Part shown: piece by piece, positions 30,255-39,106 of the stretch
Position numbering within the stretch: the first letter of the stretch is position 1
Layout of the letters: each line of letters opens with the position of its first letter
Source of the DNA: CAZSBB01 sp964605235
Lineage (GTDB): Bacteria; Planctomycetota; Phycisphaerae; Phycisphaerales; Phycisphaeraceae
Direction: 5' to 3'
DNA length: 64,000 bases
Assembly (NCBI GenBank): GCA_964605235.1
Contig: CAZSBB010000035.1
Coordinates: 1 to 64,000, forward strand
Translations under genes and position numbers: made by a program
The notes under the pieces: generated by a model
Told to the model about the DNA's origin: nothing
The model's input: only the letters and a program-made list of their open reading frames with translations
The model's database searches: none

Positions 30255-30828
30255 GGAAGTAATCCGGCGCGCTGCCGGCCTTCCACTTGATGTTGCACCC
30301 GGCGCTGGGCCGCTGCGGCTCAATCGGGGGTTCGCACGCCAGCAGCGCCGCCACGGCCGCACGCAGGTCGCGTCCGGTCACGGGGATGTCGCCCTTGGGC
30401 CGGGAGTCATCGAGCTGCCCGCGGTAGACGCATTTGAGATGCCCGTCGAACAGGAAAAAGTCCGGGGTGCAGGCGGCGCGGTACGCCTTGGCGATCGCCT
30501 GCGACTCGTCCAGCAGGTAGGGAAAGCTGTACCCCCGGGCGGCTTTTTCAGCTTTCATGTGCGCTGGGCTGTCGTCGGGATACTTGGCGATGTCGTTGCT
30601 CATGATCGCCACCACGTTGATGCCCTTGGCGGGCAGGTCCCGGCCCAGTTTGGCGAGCTCGCCGGCAACATGCTTGACGAACGGGCAGTGGTTGCAGATG
30701 AACATGATGAGTGTGCCGTTGACCCCGCGAATGGCGGACAACGAAACCAGCTTGCCTTCGGTGTCGGGAAGGTTGAAGTCAGGCGCGGTGGCGCCCAGCG
30801 GCATCATCGTGGAATTGACCAGCACCAT
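30247..30828 (-). CDS. Thioredoxin-fold redoxin (AhpC/TSA-like)
   Basis: 193 residues; the ATG at 30828 follows AAGGAG at a spacing of 7. A thioredoxin fold with the redox pair C45-N-H-C48 in FICNHCPFVKH, preceded by APDFNLPDTEGK as in peroxiredoxins and ResA-like proteins. No signal peptide, so cytoplasmic. The family is widespread but its partner is not known. TPDFFLFDG supplies the cis-Pro loop. The C-terminal 40 residues (PIEPQRPSAGCNIKWK...) follow the pattern of this subgroup. Confidence 0.88.
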   Translation of the reverse strand: MVLVNSTMMPLGATAPDFNLPDTEGKLVSLSAIRGVNGTLIMFICNHCPFVKHVAGELAKLGRDLPAKGINVVAIMSNDIAKYPDDSPAHMKAEKAARGYSFPYLLDESQAIAKAYRAACTPDFFLFDGHLKCVYRGQLDDSRPKGDIPVTGRDLRAAVAALLACEPPIEPQRPSAGCNIKWKAGSAPDYFPG

Positions 30829-30942
30829 GGATGGACTCCTTTTGTGCGGGAAAACGGCAGGAATTACCCCGGACAGGATGAACAGGCAACCCCCGGGTGA
30901 AGGTTGAGCTACGAGGGATTCTAGCCCAGGGAATATGCCAAG

Positions 30943-32322
30943 TCAGCGGGCCGCGCGCGTTTTGCGTTTGGGTTTGCTGGCAGGTCGAGCAGCGGGTTTG
31001 CTGACGCGCGCTGCTTTGCCGCTGGATTGCCGCTCCGTCGTCAGCGCAAACTTCACTTCGCCTCCGACGATGGTCGTCACCGGGCGGCTGGTGACCTGCC
31101 AACCGTGGAAGGGGCAGTTGCGGCTCTTGCTGCGGAACTCGTTGGCGTCGATGGTCCAGGTCTGCTGCGGGTCGATGAGCGTCACGTCGGCATCCGCGCC
31201 GGGGGTGAGCGTGCCCTTGCCCGTCAGCCCGCAGAGCTGCGCGGGGTTGCAGGTCATCAGCGCCAGCAGGCGCGGCCAATCGATGGTTTCGGTTTCAATC
31301 AGGGCTTTGACGTACAGCGGCAGCGCGCCTTCCAGTCCCAGGATGCCATACGGCGCAGCCGCGAACTCCAGCGATTTTTCCTCGGCGGTGTGCGGGGCGT
31401 GATCGGTGGCGAGGATGGTGATGACGCCGTCGCGGATGCCGGCCCGAATGGCGTCGATGTCGCGTTGCTGGCGCAGGGGCGGGTTCATCTTGAAATTGCT
31501 GTCGTAGGTTTTGCAGCAGTCTTCGGTCAGCAGCAGATGATGGGGCGACGCCTCGGCGGTGATGTGCGCCTGGCCGAACAGGTCATGCCGGGCGCGGCGG
31601 ATCATATCGACGCTGCCGCCGGAGGACAGATGCTGCACGTGGTAGCGGGCGCCGATGTCGCGGTTGAGCAGGATGTCGCGCTGAATGATCAGTTCCTCGG
31701 CAACGCGCGGCCAACCGGGCAGGCCCAGGCGGGTCGCCACCGCGCCGGCATTCATCGCCCCGCCGCCGAGTTCCGGGTCTTCGCAGTGCTGCATGATGAC
31801 TTTGCCGGTCATCTTGATGTAGGCGAGGGCTTTGGCCATCACGCTGGCGGAAGCGACCGCCACGCCGTCGTCGGAGAAGCCGACCGCGCCGGCCTCCGCC
31901 ATCAGGCCGATCTCGGCAAGCTCTTTGCCTTCCCGGCCCTTGGTGATGGCGCCGATGGGAAACACGTTGGCGAGATTGGCGCGCCGCGCCTGGTTGAGCA
32001 CGAAGTCAATCCGGCCCGCATCGTCCAGCGCGGGCTTGGTGTTGGGCATGCAGCAGACGGTGGTGAAGCCGCCCGCCACAGCCGCGGCGGCTCCGGTGGC
32101 GATGGTTTCCTTTTCCTCCTGCCCCGGCTCACGGAAGTGGACGTGGATGTCGATGAGACCCGGCGCGACGATCAGGCCGGTGGCGTCAATCACCTTGCCC
32201 GTCGGTTTAGTGATCCTGCCCAGGCGTTTGATCTTGCCGTTTTCAATTTCCAGGTCAGTGACCTGATCCACCTGATTGGCGGGGTCGATGACACGTCCGT
32301 GGCGAATGGTGAGCGCTGGCAT
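30943..32322 (-). CDS. pyrC: Dihydroorotase
   Basis: Cyclises carbamoyl-aspartate to dihydroorotate in pyrimidine synthesis. The 459 residues include the metal-binding DIHVHFREPGQEEKET, CCMPNTKPALD, the metal-ligand histidines in MQHCEDPELGG and YHVQHLSSGG, and ATDHAPHTAEEKS, all typical of type I enzymes. No pyrB lies next to it, unlike in many bacteria. The last 25 residues are a Lys/Arg/Ala/Pro tail (e.g. KPKRKTRAAR) absent from most relatives; such tails can bind nucleic acid or be disordered. Confidence 0.92.
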   Translation of the reverse strand: MPALTIRHGRVIDPANQVDQVTDLEIENGKIKRLGRITKPTGKVIDATGLIVAPGLIDIHVHFREPGQEEKETIATGAAAAVAGGFTTVCCMPNTKPALDDAGRIDFVLNQARRANLANVFPIGAITKGREGKELAEIGLMAEAGAVGFSDDGVAVASASVMAKALAYIKMTGKVIMQHCEDPELGGGAMNAGAVATRLGLPGWPRVAEELIIQRDILLNRDIGARYHVQHLSSGGSVDMIRRARHDLFGQAHITAEASPHHLLLTEDCCKTYDSNFKMNPPLRQQRDIDAIRAGIRDGVITILATDHAPHTAEEKSLEFAAAPYGILGLEGALPLYVKALIETETIDWPRLLALMTCNPAQLCGLTGKGTLTPGADADVTLIDPQQTWTIDANEFRSKSRNCPFHGWQVTSRPVTTIVGGEVKFALTTERQSSGKAARVSKPAARPASKPKRKTRAAR

Positions 32323-32373
32323 GGCGCATAGCTTAGCGTGCGCGGGGGCAGGCGCGCAGGCGGCTGGGGCTGC

Positions 32374-33795
32374 TCACGCGACAAAGCGGATGTCCGGCAC
32401 CTGCCCGGCTTCCAGCAGTTCGTGGCAGGCATCAAAAAAGCGATCCAACTCCGCCCGGCAGGTGTACAGGCCCAGCAGCGACCAGTTGAGCGTGGTGGTC
32501 GCCGGCTGGCGGCGCAGGGGTTGGCCCTGGGTGCGTTTGACCAGATCGCGGTAGACCTTCGCCAGCACTTTGGGGCGTCCATCGTGGGTGAAGATGCCGC
32601 CGTGGTTGGAGATGTCGTTGGCGGCGGGCATGTCCATCAGCGGCCAGTTGATGAAGCCGTTGCTGTGCGGCTCGAGCGCGGTGATGAGCGTGTGCATGTA
32701 GTGGGCATGCTCCTGTTCGCTGCGATGCGGCAGATCGCACAGGAAACGCGACGCGCCTCCGCCATACCAGCCGAACTCCTGAATGACCACCGGCTTGCCG
32801 TAGTGCTCGAAGCGCGACATGGCGATGCAGCTGTTGAGCCAGTAGCGCAGCGGCGCGCCGCCGTCGAGCGGGTCGCCGCGTCCGTCGGGGACTGCCTGCC
32901 AGGCGGGATAGGGATGATGGGTCACGAAATCGAACAGCTCATGCACGGCGCGGTTGTGGAACCCGTTGGCGAGCCAGAGGTTCTGGTCGGGGCTCAGCCA
33001 GGTGTTGTTGCCCGAGCAGATCATGTGGTGGGGGCTGGCGGCGCGAATGACATCGCACTGGGCTTTGCACCAGGCGTAGCCACGGTCGTTGAGATAGCAG
33101 CGCTGGTCATAGGCGTGGGGATGGAAGGGCTGTTCCACGAAGCGCACCGAGCCGGGCACGTCGGCGTAGGCGTGGTACGCGCTGCCATAGTTCCGGTTGA
33201 GCAGGGCGACCGAACCATATTTGGTTTCCAGCCAGGCGGGCCAGCCGTCGAGCAGCATGGCGCGCACGGAGCGGGCTTCAGGCTTGGCCTGTTCGGCGAC
33301 GAAGTGTTCCTGTTCGTCGTAGAGCAGTTCGTTGCGCAGGTCCCACGCCCAGATGGCGGGATGATTGGCGTAATGTCCGACGAAGGCGCGCCAGAAGGCG
33401 CAGCTTTCTTCCAGCGCCCGCCCGTTGTCCGCCAGCCGGGCGATGTCGAACCAGTCGTTGCCGCCGACATATCCGCCCACCGGCATCAGGTAGACGCCAT
33501 GCTTGTCCGCCAGCCGGATGAAGGTGTCCCAGTTCTTCATGCCCGCCGGCTTCAGGCCCGCTTGCGGGTCGAACACCTCGTTGACGCCGATCGCCTGACG
33601 CAGGCAGTTGAGCCCCAGTTCCTGCATGGCGGCCAGGCGGCGCTCGCAGTCGGCGGCGTTAAAGTTGCGAAACAGCGTGCCCTGCACCGGGTGCTGGTCA
33701 TTGAGCATGTTTCCGCCGATGGGGCTGACATACGCTCCGGCGGCAGTGATGAAATTCCAGCGATCGGGCGCCACGCGAACCGGGGACAGCGACAT
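32374..33795 (-). CDS. Glycoside hydrolase, GH5-like (TIM barrel)
   Basis: A 473-residue cytoplasmic or leaderless protein. N155-E156 in WAWDLRNELLY fits the acid/base of clan-A glycosidases. VIQEFGWYGG, near residue 342, fits the nucleophile strand, so the catalytic pair of a retaining enzyme is present. SPIGGNML and LNCLRQAIG correspond to early barrel strands. No signal peptide is seen, although the first codons may not be the real start. Specificity (mannanase, glucanase or other) cannot be told. It sits between pyrC and panB on the same strand without overlap. Confidence 0.8.
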   Translation of the reverse strand: MSLSPVRVAPDRWNFITAAGAYVSPIGGNMLNDQHPVQGTLFRNFNAADCERRLAAMQELGLNCLRQAIGVNEVFDPQAGLKPAGMKNWDTFIRLADKHGVYLMPVGGYVGGNDWFDIARLADNGRALEESCAFWRAFVGHYANHPAIWAWDLRNELLYDEQEHFVAEQAKPEARSVRAMLLDGWPAWLETKYGSVALLNRNYGSAYHAYADVPGSVRFVEQPFHPHAYDQRCYLNDRGYAWCKAQCDVIRAASPHHMICSGNNTWLSPDQNLWLANGFHNRAVHELFDFVTHHPYPAWQAVPDGRGDPLDGGAPLRYWLNSCIAMSRFEHYGKPVVIQEFGWYGGGASRFLCDLPHRSEQEHAHYMHTLITALEPHSNGFINWPLMDMPAANDISNHGGIFTHDGRPKVLAKVYRDLVKRTQGQPLRRQPATTTLNWSLLGLYTCRAELDRFFDACHELLEAGQVPDIRFVA

Positions 33796-33865
33796 CAGTG
33801 GATTTCCTGCAGCTTATGACCCGACCTCGCCGCCGGGGATGCCCGAGGCGCCCACATGCGACGCA

Positions 33866-34726
33866 CTACTTCTCTTCCAGCCGATACGGATGATCGTCAC
33901 GCAGGTAGCGCCCAGAGCGAATCAACGCCCCCCAGCGCCGCGCGCCTTCCACGACCTGCTCACCCAGATTGACCATCGGCGGGGCGAACGGGGCGTGCCA
34001 GTCGGTCAGTCCCAGCACGTCGTGCAGCACCACCACATGGCCGTGACAGGCGGGCCCGGCGCCGCAGCCGATCACGATCGTCGGCTCGCCATCGGCGCGG
34101 CGGTGCGTCACCGCATCCACCACCTGGCGGGCGGCTTCGGCGGGCACGGCTTCGAGCAACACCGCCGTCGCGCCGGCATCCACCAGCGCCACGGCCGCGC
34201 GGGTCAGCGCATCGACCTCGCCCTGGCTGTGGTACACCTTGCGATACCGGCCCTGAATGCGTTTGTGCTGCGGCCGGGAACCCAGATGCGCGATCACCGG
34301 AATGCCCGCGCTCGCCATGCGCCCGATCAACCCGGCATGACTTTCGTCGGCTTCCAGCTTCACGCCGTCGGCGCCGGCATCCGCCATGAACGCGGTCGCA
34401 TGCCGCAGCGCTTCATCATCCCCGCACTGGTAGCTGCCAAAGGGCATGTCCGCCATCACGAACGCCAGCGGCGCGCCGCGGCGCACAGCGGCGGTGAGGG
34501 TGAGCATGAAGTCCATCTTGGCGGGCAGCGTGGAGTCGTGCCCCAGCACCATCTGGGCGGCGGTGTCGCCCACCAGCAGCGTGCGGATGCCGCCGCGCCA
34601 CAGCAGGTTCGCCATCACCGCGTCATAGCAGGTCAGCATGGCGATCGCGTCACCGCGCTTGACCTGTTGGCGCAAGGTGCGCCAGCTCACACGTTCCTGC
34701 TCAGTTGAAGGGGAGGATGCAGCCAT
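33866..34726 (-). CDS. panB: 3-methyl-2-oxobutanoate hydroxymethyltransferase
   Basis: First committed enzyme of pantothenate synthesis; transfers a hydroxymethyl group from methylene-THF to ketoisovalerate. The 286 residues match the family in order: AMLTCYDAVMANL, LLVGDTAAQMVLGHDST (metal-binding Asp), VMADMPFGSYQ, VKLEADESH, IPVIAHLGSRPQ, VLLEAVP (catalytic Glu), IVIGCGAGPACHGHVVVLHD. Several positions are divergent (for example GDTAAQ for the usual GDSLG), but the key residues remain. No panC is adjacent. Confidence 0.92.
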   Translation of the reverse strand: MAASSPSTEQERVSWRTLRQQVKRGDAIAMLTCYDAVMANLLWRGGIRTLLVGDTAAQMVLGHDSTLPAKMDFMLTLTAAVRRGAPLAFVMADMPFGSYQCGDDEALRHATAFMADAGADGVKLEADESHAGLIGRMASAGIPVIAHLGSRPQHKRIQGRYRKVYHSQGEVDALTRAAVALVDAGATAVLLEAVPAEAARQVVDAVTHRRADGEPTIVIGCGAGPACHGHVVVLHDVLGLTDWHAPFAPPMVNLGEQVVEGARRWGALIRSGRYLRDDHPYRLEEK

Positions 34727-34753
34727 GGGCGGATTATAGGGCGGCCTGTCGGC

Positions 34754-35083
34754 TTACGTCGGCAAACGGCGGGCGGGCAGCAGGGCTTCAACCTGGCCGT
34801 CGCGCACCCGCGCGGCATACCGCCGGACGGTGATTTCCTCATTGTCCGGACACTTGCCGTCGCTCACGCGAAACATCCAGGCGTGCCAGGGACACACCAG
34901 ACAGCCTTCGCTGACATAACCCGCCGACAAGCTGGCGCCGGCGTGGGGACACACGTCATCGAGCACATGCACGCCCGTGTCGTCGCGCAGCACCGCCAGC
35001 GTGCGCGTGCCCACTTCCACATGGCGCGGCTGATTGGGCAACAGTTCCTTGTCAGCGCACAAAGCTTTCCATTCCTCGCTCAT
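34754..35083 (-). CDS. Rieske [2Fe-2S] protein (NirD/ferredoxin-like)
   Basis: 109 residues from the ATG at 35083. The iron-sulfur ligands are C45-x-H47 (CPHAGA) and C64-x2-H67 (CPWHAW). This small, single-domain layout matches NirD-like and biphenyl-dioxygenase ferredoxin-type Rieske proteins. Usual role: electron transfer to an oxygenase or reductase, but no such partner is adjacent. It lies 27 bp upstream of panB. The longer frame to 35185 overlaps the GT4 stop and was not used. Confidence 0.86.
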   Translation of the reverse strand: MSEEWKALCADKELLPNQPRHVEVGTRTLAVLRDDTGVHVLDDVCPHAGASLSAGYVSEGCLVCPWHAWMFRVSDGKCPDNEEITVRRYAARVRDGQVEALLPARRLPT

Positions 35084-35159
35084 GTCCGACAGGATAGCGA
35101 AGCCGCGGCAATCGAGGGAATGTGCTGCCGCGCGGTTCCAGCCGGGCGCATGGCGGGGA

Positions 35160-36383
35160 TCAGGCCGCCTGACGCTTGGCGTCATGGAGGTTCAGGCGCT
35201 CGTACACCTGCATCATGCGGCGCATGCGGGCGGTGAAGGTGAAATGCGATTCGATGCGCTGCCGCGCCAGTTGGGCGAAGCGCGCCCGCTGCGGTGCGTT
35301 CTGCAACAGGGCGGTCACCGGCGGGCTCCACGCCTGCGGCTCGGTGGGCGGGAGGATCAGGCCGCACGCGCCATCCGCCAGCAGATCGCGCACCCCGCCG
35401 ACGTCGGTCGCCGCCGTGGGCACGCCCATCGCCATGGCTTCAAGCACGACATTGGGCAAGCCCTCGGTGTGGCTGGGCAGCAGCAGCAGATCGAACGCTT
35501 CATACCAGCGTTGCGACTGCTTCTGCCAGCCGTGGAAATGCACGCGTTCCGCCAGACGCAGTTGGGCGACCAACTGTTCCAGCGCGGGACGCTGCGGACC
35601 ATCGCCGATCAGGTGCAGATGCGTCGCTGCGGGCAATTGCGCCAGCAGCCGGACCGCGCGATCCGCGCCTTTCTCCACGCTCAGTCGGCCGACGACGCCG
35701 ATGTGCAGCGCTGCGGCGGGCAGCTTCAGGCTGGCGCACGCGGCAGCGCGATCGTGCTGCCGCACATACTCGGCGGGATCGATGGCGTTGGGGATGTAGC
35801 TCAGACCCGCCTCATTGACCCCCAGCTTGCGGGCGTGTTCCAGCAGCGGTGGGCTGACCACGACCACCTGTTCGTAGCGCGGCAGGCAGGCGTTGTCGAG
35901 GTGGTAGTACAGCCGGGTGCGCACGGTGTCCCACGTCCAGCCATGCACGGTGGTGACCAGGCGCAGCGGATGCCAGCGGCGCAGCAGCAGGCCCAGCAGG
36001 TTGGACTTGTAATCGTGGCCGTGCCAGATGGCGACGCGCTGTTGTCGGCACAGGCGCAGCAGGCGGGTGACGGTGCGCGGGTCGAGTGGGCCATGCTCGG
36101 GGAGGGAGAAGAGCGGGCATTGCTCGGCGGCGGCGCGTTGGCGAATGGCGTCGTAACCGGGATCGCCGGCGGGATGGATGTATGCCGCCGCCATGCGATA
36201 GCGGCTGGCGTCCACATGCCGCGCTGAGCGCAGGATGGTTTTTTCCGGGCCGCCGCCGCTGGCGCGCACCACGCGCACATGCAGCACGAGGGGGCGCGGG
36301 TCCGTCGGCGCGCCCAGCTTTTGGGCGGGATCAGCCAGATCAAACGAGTTTGGAGGAGAGGCGCCGAACACGCTGGACTCCAT
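35160..36383 (-). CDS. Family 4 glycosyltransferase
   Basis: A 407-residue GT-B glycosyltransferase. The acceptor-side loop VRASGGGPEKTI, HGHDYKSNLLG and TVHGWTWD lie in the N-terminal half. The donor half has IGVVGRLSVEKGADRAV, HLIGDGPQ and the C-terminal E-x7-E motif HTEGLPNVVLEAMAMG. It is the last gene of the glycan locus on the minus strand (35-42 kb). The donor sugar is unknown. The start is uncertain by some 25 residues because LVLHVRVVRASGG, where homology should begin, comes at about residue 32. Confidence 0.9.
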   Translation of the reverse strand: MESSVFGASPPNSFDLADPAQKLGAPTDPRPLVLHVRVVRASGGGPEKTILRSARHVDASRYRMAAAYIHPAGDPGYDAIRQRAAAEQCPLFSLPEHGPLDPRTVTRLLRLCRQQRVAIWHGHDYKSNLLGLLLRRWHPLRLVTTVHGWTWDTVRTRLYYHLDNACLPRYEQVVVVSPPLLEHARKLGVNEAGLSYIPNAIDPAEYVRQHDRAAACASLKLPAAALHIGVVGRLSVEKGADRAVRLLAQLPAATHLHLIGDGPQRPALEQLVAQLRLAERVHFHGWQKQSQRWYEAFDLLLLPSHTEGLPNVVLEAMAMGVPTAATDVGGVRDLLADGACGLILPPTEPQAWSPPVTALLQNAPQRARFAQLARQRIESHFTFTARMRRMMQVYERLNLHDAKRQAA

Positions 36384-36416
36384 TCCCCGCGTTGTGCCGC
36401 AGCCGTGCGGGCGGGT

Positions 36417-37643
36417 TCAGAGCATAAAGCCGGGGCAATTGGCGCAGGGGTTGTTTTTCGCGGTCGCGTCATCGACCTTGTGCTTGAAGCTCCGCCGCGC
36501 CTGGCGGTACTTCGCACCGTTCCAGATCTGGGCGAAGGGTTGCTCGAACACGTTGCCCATGTCCTCGCTCTCTTCCCAGGAGCCGCAGCAGGTCGAGACG
36601 TTGCCGTCCCAGTTGATCACGCTTGAGAGCCAGGGCCAGGAGCAGTCGAAGAGCTTTTTGCCGTTGTAATCGCCGGCACTGATTTCGCCGGTGCGCGCCA
36701 GCTCCTTGTACGGGCTGAGCACGAACTGGTCGTCTTTGGGCAGCCAGTGGTTCAGATGCTCGCGCACCTTGCGTTTCTGCAGGTCCGGCGCCAGACCCAG
36801 CGAAACCATCTTCTCGTCGCGGTCCTGAAACCGCACATTCATCGACGCGGTGGAGAAGACCGGCTTGGCGCCCAGCTCTTCCGCCAATTGGGTGAAGGCT
36901 TCGCGTTCGTGCTCGTTGTGGCGGGTCACGACGAAGTTCAACTGCACCACCGGCGTGCTGCTGCCGAGCTTCTGCCGGGCGGCAATGATCTCGCGCACCT
37001 TGGCGACCGATTCCTCGAAGTGCTTGCCCGGCTGATAGATTTCATAGGTCGCCTGCGAAGCGCCGTGCAGCGAGCAGGTGAGCATGTCCAGCCCGCTTTG
37101 CACCAGCTTTTCGCCGTGGCCTTTGCCCAGCTTGTAGGCGTGCAGGTTGGAGCTGATGTAGGTCCATATGCCGCGCTCGTGGGCGTGGCGGATCATCTGG
37201 TGAATGTCGGGGACAATCAGCGGATCGCCCCACATGGACAGGTCCAGGGCATAGAGCGTGTGGCGCAGGCGGTCGATGAGCTGCTGAAACTGCTCGAGGC
37301 TCATCTTGCCTTTGGGGCGTCCCTGCAAGCCCAGGCCGGTGGGGCAGAGCTGGCATTTGGTGTTGCAGATGTTGGTGGATTCGATTTTCAGCTTGTACGG
37401 CCGGCCAAGCACGGTTTCCGTTTTCAGCCGGAACTGCACATTGACCAGCGCCATGTTGGCGAGCTTGAGCAGGGTGAGGTAGCGGCGATTGCGCCAAAGG
37501 TAGAACACGCCCCGCGCCAGGAAGTCGACGGCTCCGGCCATGCGATTGACGGCGCGCCAGCGGCGGGGTTGGCGCTTCCAGCGTCCGGTGCGGGCGACGG
37601 TGCGCGCCAGGCCGGCGTCGAGATGACACGTCAGCGTGCTCAT
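36417..37643 (-). CDS. Radical SAM/SPASM enzyme in glycan locus
   Basis: 408 residues from the ATG at 37643, which overlaps the upstream stop as ATGA; the frame is open far upstream but only as a shadow of the ligase gene. The radical SAM cluster motif C-x3-C-x2-C is CNTKCQLC. The C-terminal SPASM-type cysteines include CSWPW, STCCGSWEE and NPCANCPG, giving one or two auxiliary clusters. SPASM enzymes modify peptides, sugars or proteins. The neighbours (O-antigen ligase, GT9, GT4) suggest a sugar or lipid-sugar substrate; inference only. An N-terminal basic segment (KRQPRRWRAVNRM) precedes an amphipathic helix. Confidence 0.88.
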   Translation of the reverse strand: MSTLTCHLDAGLARTVARTGRWKRQPRRWRAVNRMAGAVDFLARGVFYLWRNRRYLTLLKLANMALVNVQFRLKTETVLGRPYKLKIESTNICNTKCQLCPTGLGLQGRPKGKMSLEQFQQLIDRLRHTLYALDLSMWGDPLIVPDIHQMIRHAHERGIWTYISSNLHAYKLGKGHGEKLVQSGLDMLTCSLHGASQATYEIYQPGKHFEESVAKVREIIAARQKLGSSTPVVQLNFVVTRHNEHEREAFTQLAEELGAKPVFSTASMNVRFQDRDEKMVSLGLAPDLQKRKVREHLNHWLPKDDQFVLSPYKELARTGEISAGDYNGKKLFDCSWPWLSSVINWDGNVSTCCGSWEESEDMGNVFEQPFAQIWNGAKYRQARRSFKHKVDDATAKNNPCANCPGFML

Positions 37644-39064
37644 GAGCGGGAAAATCCTTGCCGCCAGAGTTGGGCGAAGCTCAGGTCCGGGCGCGGATGC
37701 TGCGGGAGCAGGCGCGGGAAGTCTTCTTCGTCGAGGCCCAGTTGATGCTCGGGGTCTTCCATGAGGCCCAGGTGATGGCGCACCGACAGGGCGGTGACGC
37801 CGGCCATGACCATCAGCAGCCAGGGCAGTTCCACGACTTCCATGGAGAGGAAGATGCCGCCGAAGGCGAAGATGAGCAGACTGCCTTCCATGCCCAGGGT
37901 CAGGGGCACGGTCTGGCGGGTCAGGAGGTCGGGCTCGACCCCGGGGTGCTGTTCCTGGAAGGCCGCCAGATAATCGAGGCATTCGCGGCGGGAGCGGCGC
38001 AGGTAGTGCATGGTCACGATCAGCAGGGCGACGTAGGTGATCATCGCCAGGATGCCGCTGTCGGCGGCGATCTGGATGTACTGGCTGTGGATGGTGCGGC
38101 CCATGCGGTCGGCGCCGTAGTTCTTGGTGTAGAACTTGCTGTTGCGGATGCCCTGTCCGGTGAGCGGGTGATCGGTGGCGATCGCCCAGCCGGCGGCCCA
38201 GCTGTCGAAGCGCGACTGGGCGCTGGTGTCGACGTCGAAGTCCTTGGAACTGCGGAACCGGTCGCGGATTTCCTGGCCGGCGAGCATGGACACCGCCATG
38301 GCCGCCACCAGGGCGATGATGATCGCCTGCTTGCGTGGGCGGTGGTGGATCAGAATCCAGACCACCCCGACCAGGGCGCTGATCATCGCCCCGCGCGAAT
38401 AGCTCATCAGCATGGCGTGAATCATCAACACCGCCAGGAACCACGCCGCCAGGCGCATGACCCGGTTTTTCGCCGCCACCCCGAAGGTGTACGCCAGCGG
38501 AACGCCCATGCCCAGCATCAGACCGGCGCCGTTGTTGTCCAGGCCGCCGTAGCCCTTGTGGAAGATGTCCAGCCGGCCTTCAAAAAAGTACAGGTAATTG
38601 ATTTCCCAGGCGATGTAGCCCAGGCAGACCACGATCATGACCACCATGGCCTTGATCTGCCACAGGCGATCCACCACCACGCAGGTCACCAGGGCGATGG
38701 CGAGAATCTTGGCGTACTCAATGCCCCACTCGACCGCCGTTTCGGAGTTGTAGGCGTTGACCACGCTGCCCATCAGCAGCAGGGCGTACACCAGAATCAA
38801 CACCGGCACGAAGTTGAACCGGAAACGGAAGAACCCGCGCCCGGCATTGATCACCAGACTCACCAGCACGATGCACGCGGCAAACAGCGACCAGCGCAAC
38901 TGCACCGGCAACGCCCAGTTCCACAGGTACTGCGGACGCAGCACCGCCAGCGCGTAGTACAGCAGGATGCCCCAGAACGGGTGATACACCGATCCGAGGC
39001 CCCCCAGCAGCGTCATCGCCGTCAGGAACAGGAAATGTTTCATGTACGCCGATTCCTCGAACAT
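37640..39064 (-). CDS. O-antigen ligase/polymerase-like membrane protein
   Basis: A 474-residue polytopic protein with about ten to twelve hydrophobic helices. A large loop near residues 270-330 carries the Wzy_C-type pattern (SRFDSWAAGWAIATDHPLTG, then GADRMGRTIHSQYIQI, with conserved Arg and His), the catalytic periplasmic loop of WaaL/Wzy ligases. The start at 39064 has AGGAG four bases upstream. It joins or polymerises glycan on a lipid or protein acceptor in that family. It is coupled to the radical SAM gene. Confidence 0.83.
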   Translation of the reverse strand: MFEESAYMKHFLFLTAMTLLGGLGSVYHPFWGILLYYALAVLRPQYLWNWALPVQLRWSLFAACIVLVSLVINAGRGFFRFRFNFVPVLILVYALLLMGSVVNAYNSETAVEWGIEYAKILAIALVTCVVVDRLWQIKAMVVMIVVCLGYIAWEINYLYFFEGRLDIFHKGYGGLDNNGAGLMLGMGVPLAYTFGVAAKNRVMRLAAWFLAVLMIHAMLMSYSRGAMISALVGVVWILIHHRPRKQAIIIALVAAMAVSMLAGQEIRDRFRSSKDFDVDTSAQSRFDSWAAGWAIATDHPLTGQGIRNSKFYTKNYGADRMGRTIHSQYIQIAADSGILAMITYVALLIVTMHYLRRSRRECLDYLAAFQEQHPGVEPDLLTRQTVPLTLGMEGSLLIFAFGGIFLSMEVVELPWLLMVMAGVTALSVRHHLGLMEDPEHQLGLDEEDFPRLLPQHPRPDLSFAQLWRQGFSRS

Positions 39065-39106
39065 TTCGCTCCTGTGCCTTGTTTCTCCCCAGTCACCAAT
39101 GCCGGT

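Noticed and set aside
36417..38444. Radical SAM gene starting at 38444 (675 residues)
   Set aside because: The first 267 residues are the off-frame shadow of the ligase gene; the ATG at 37643 overlaps the ligase stop and begins the real protein.
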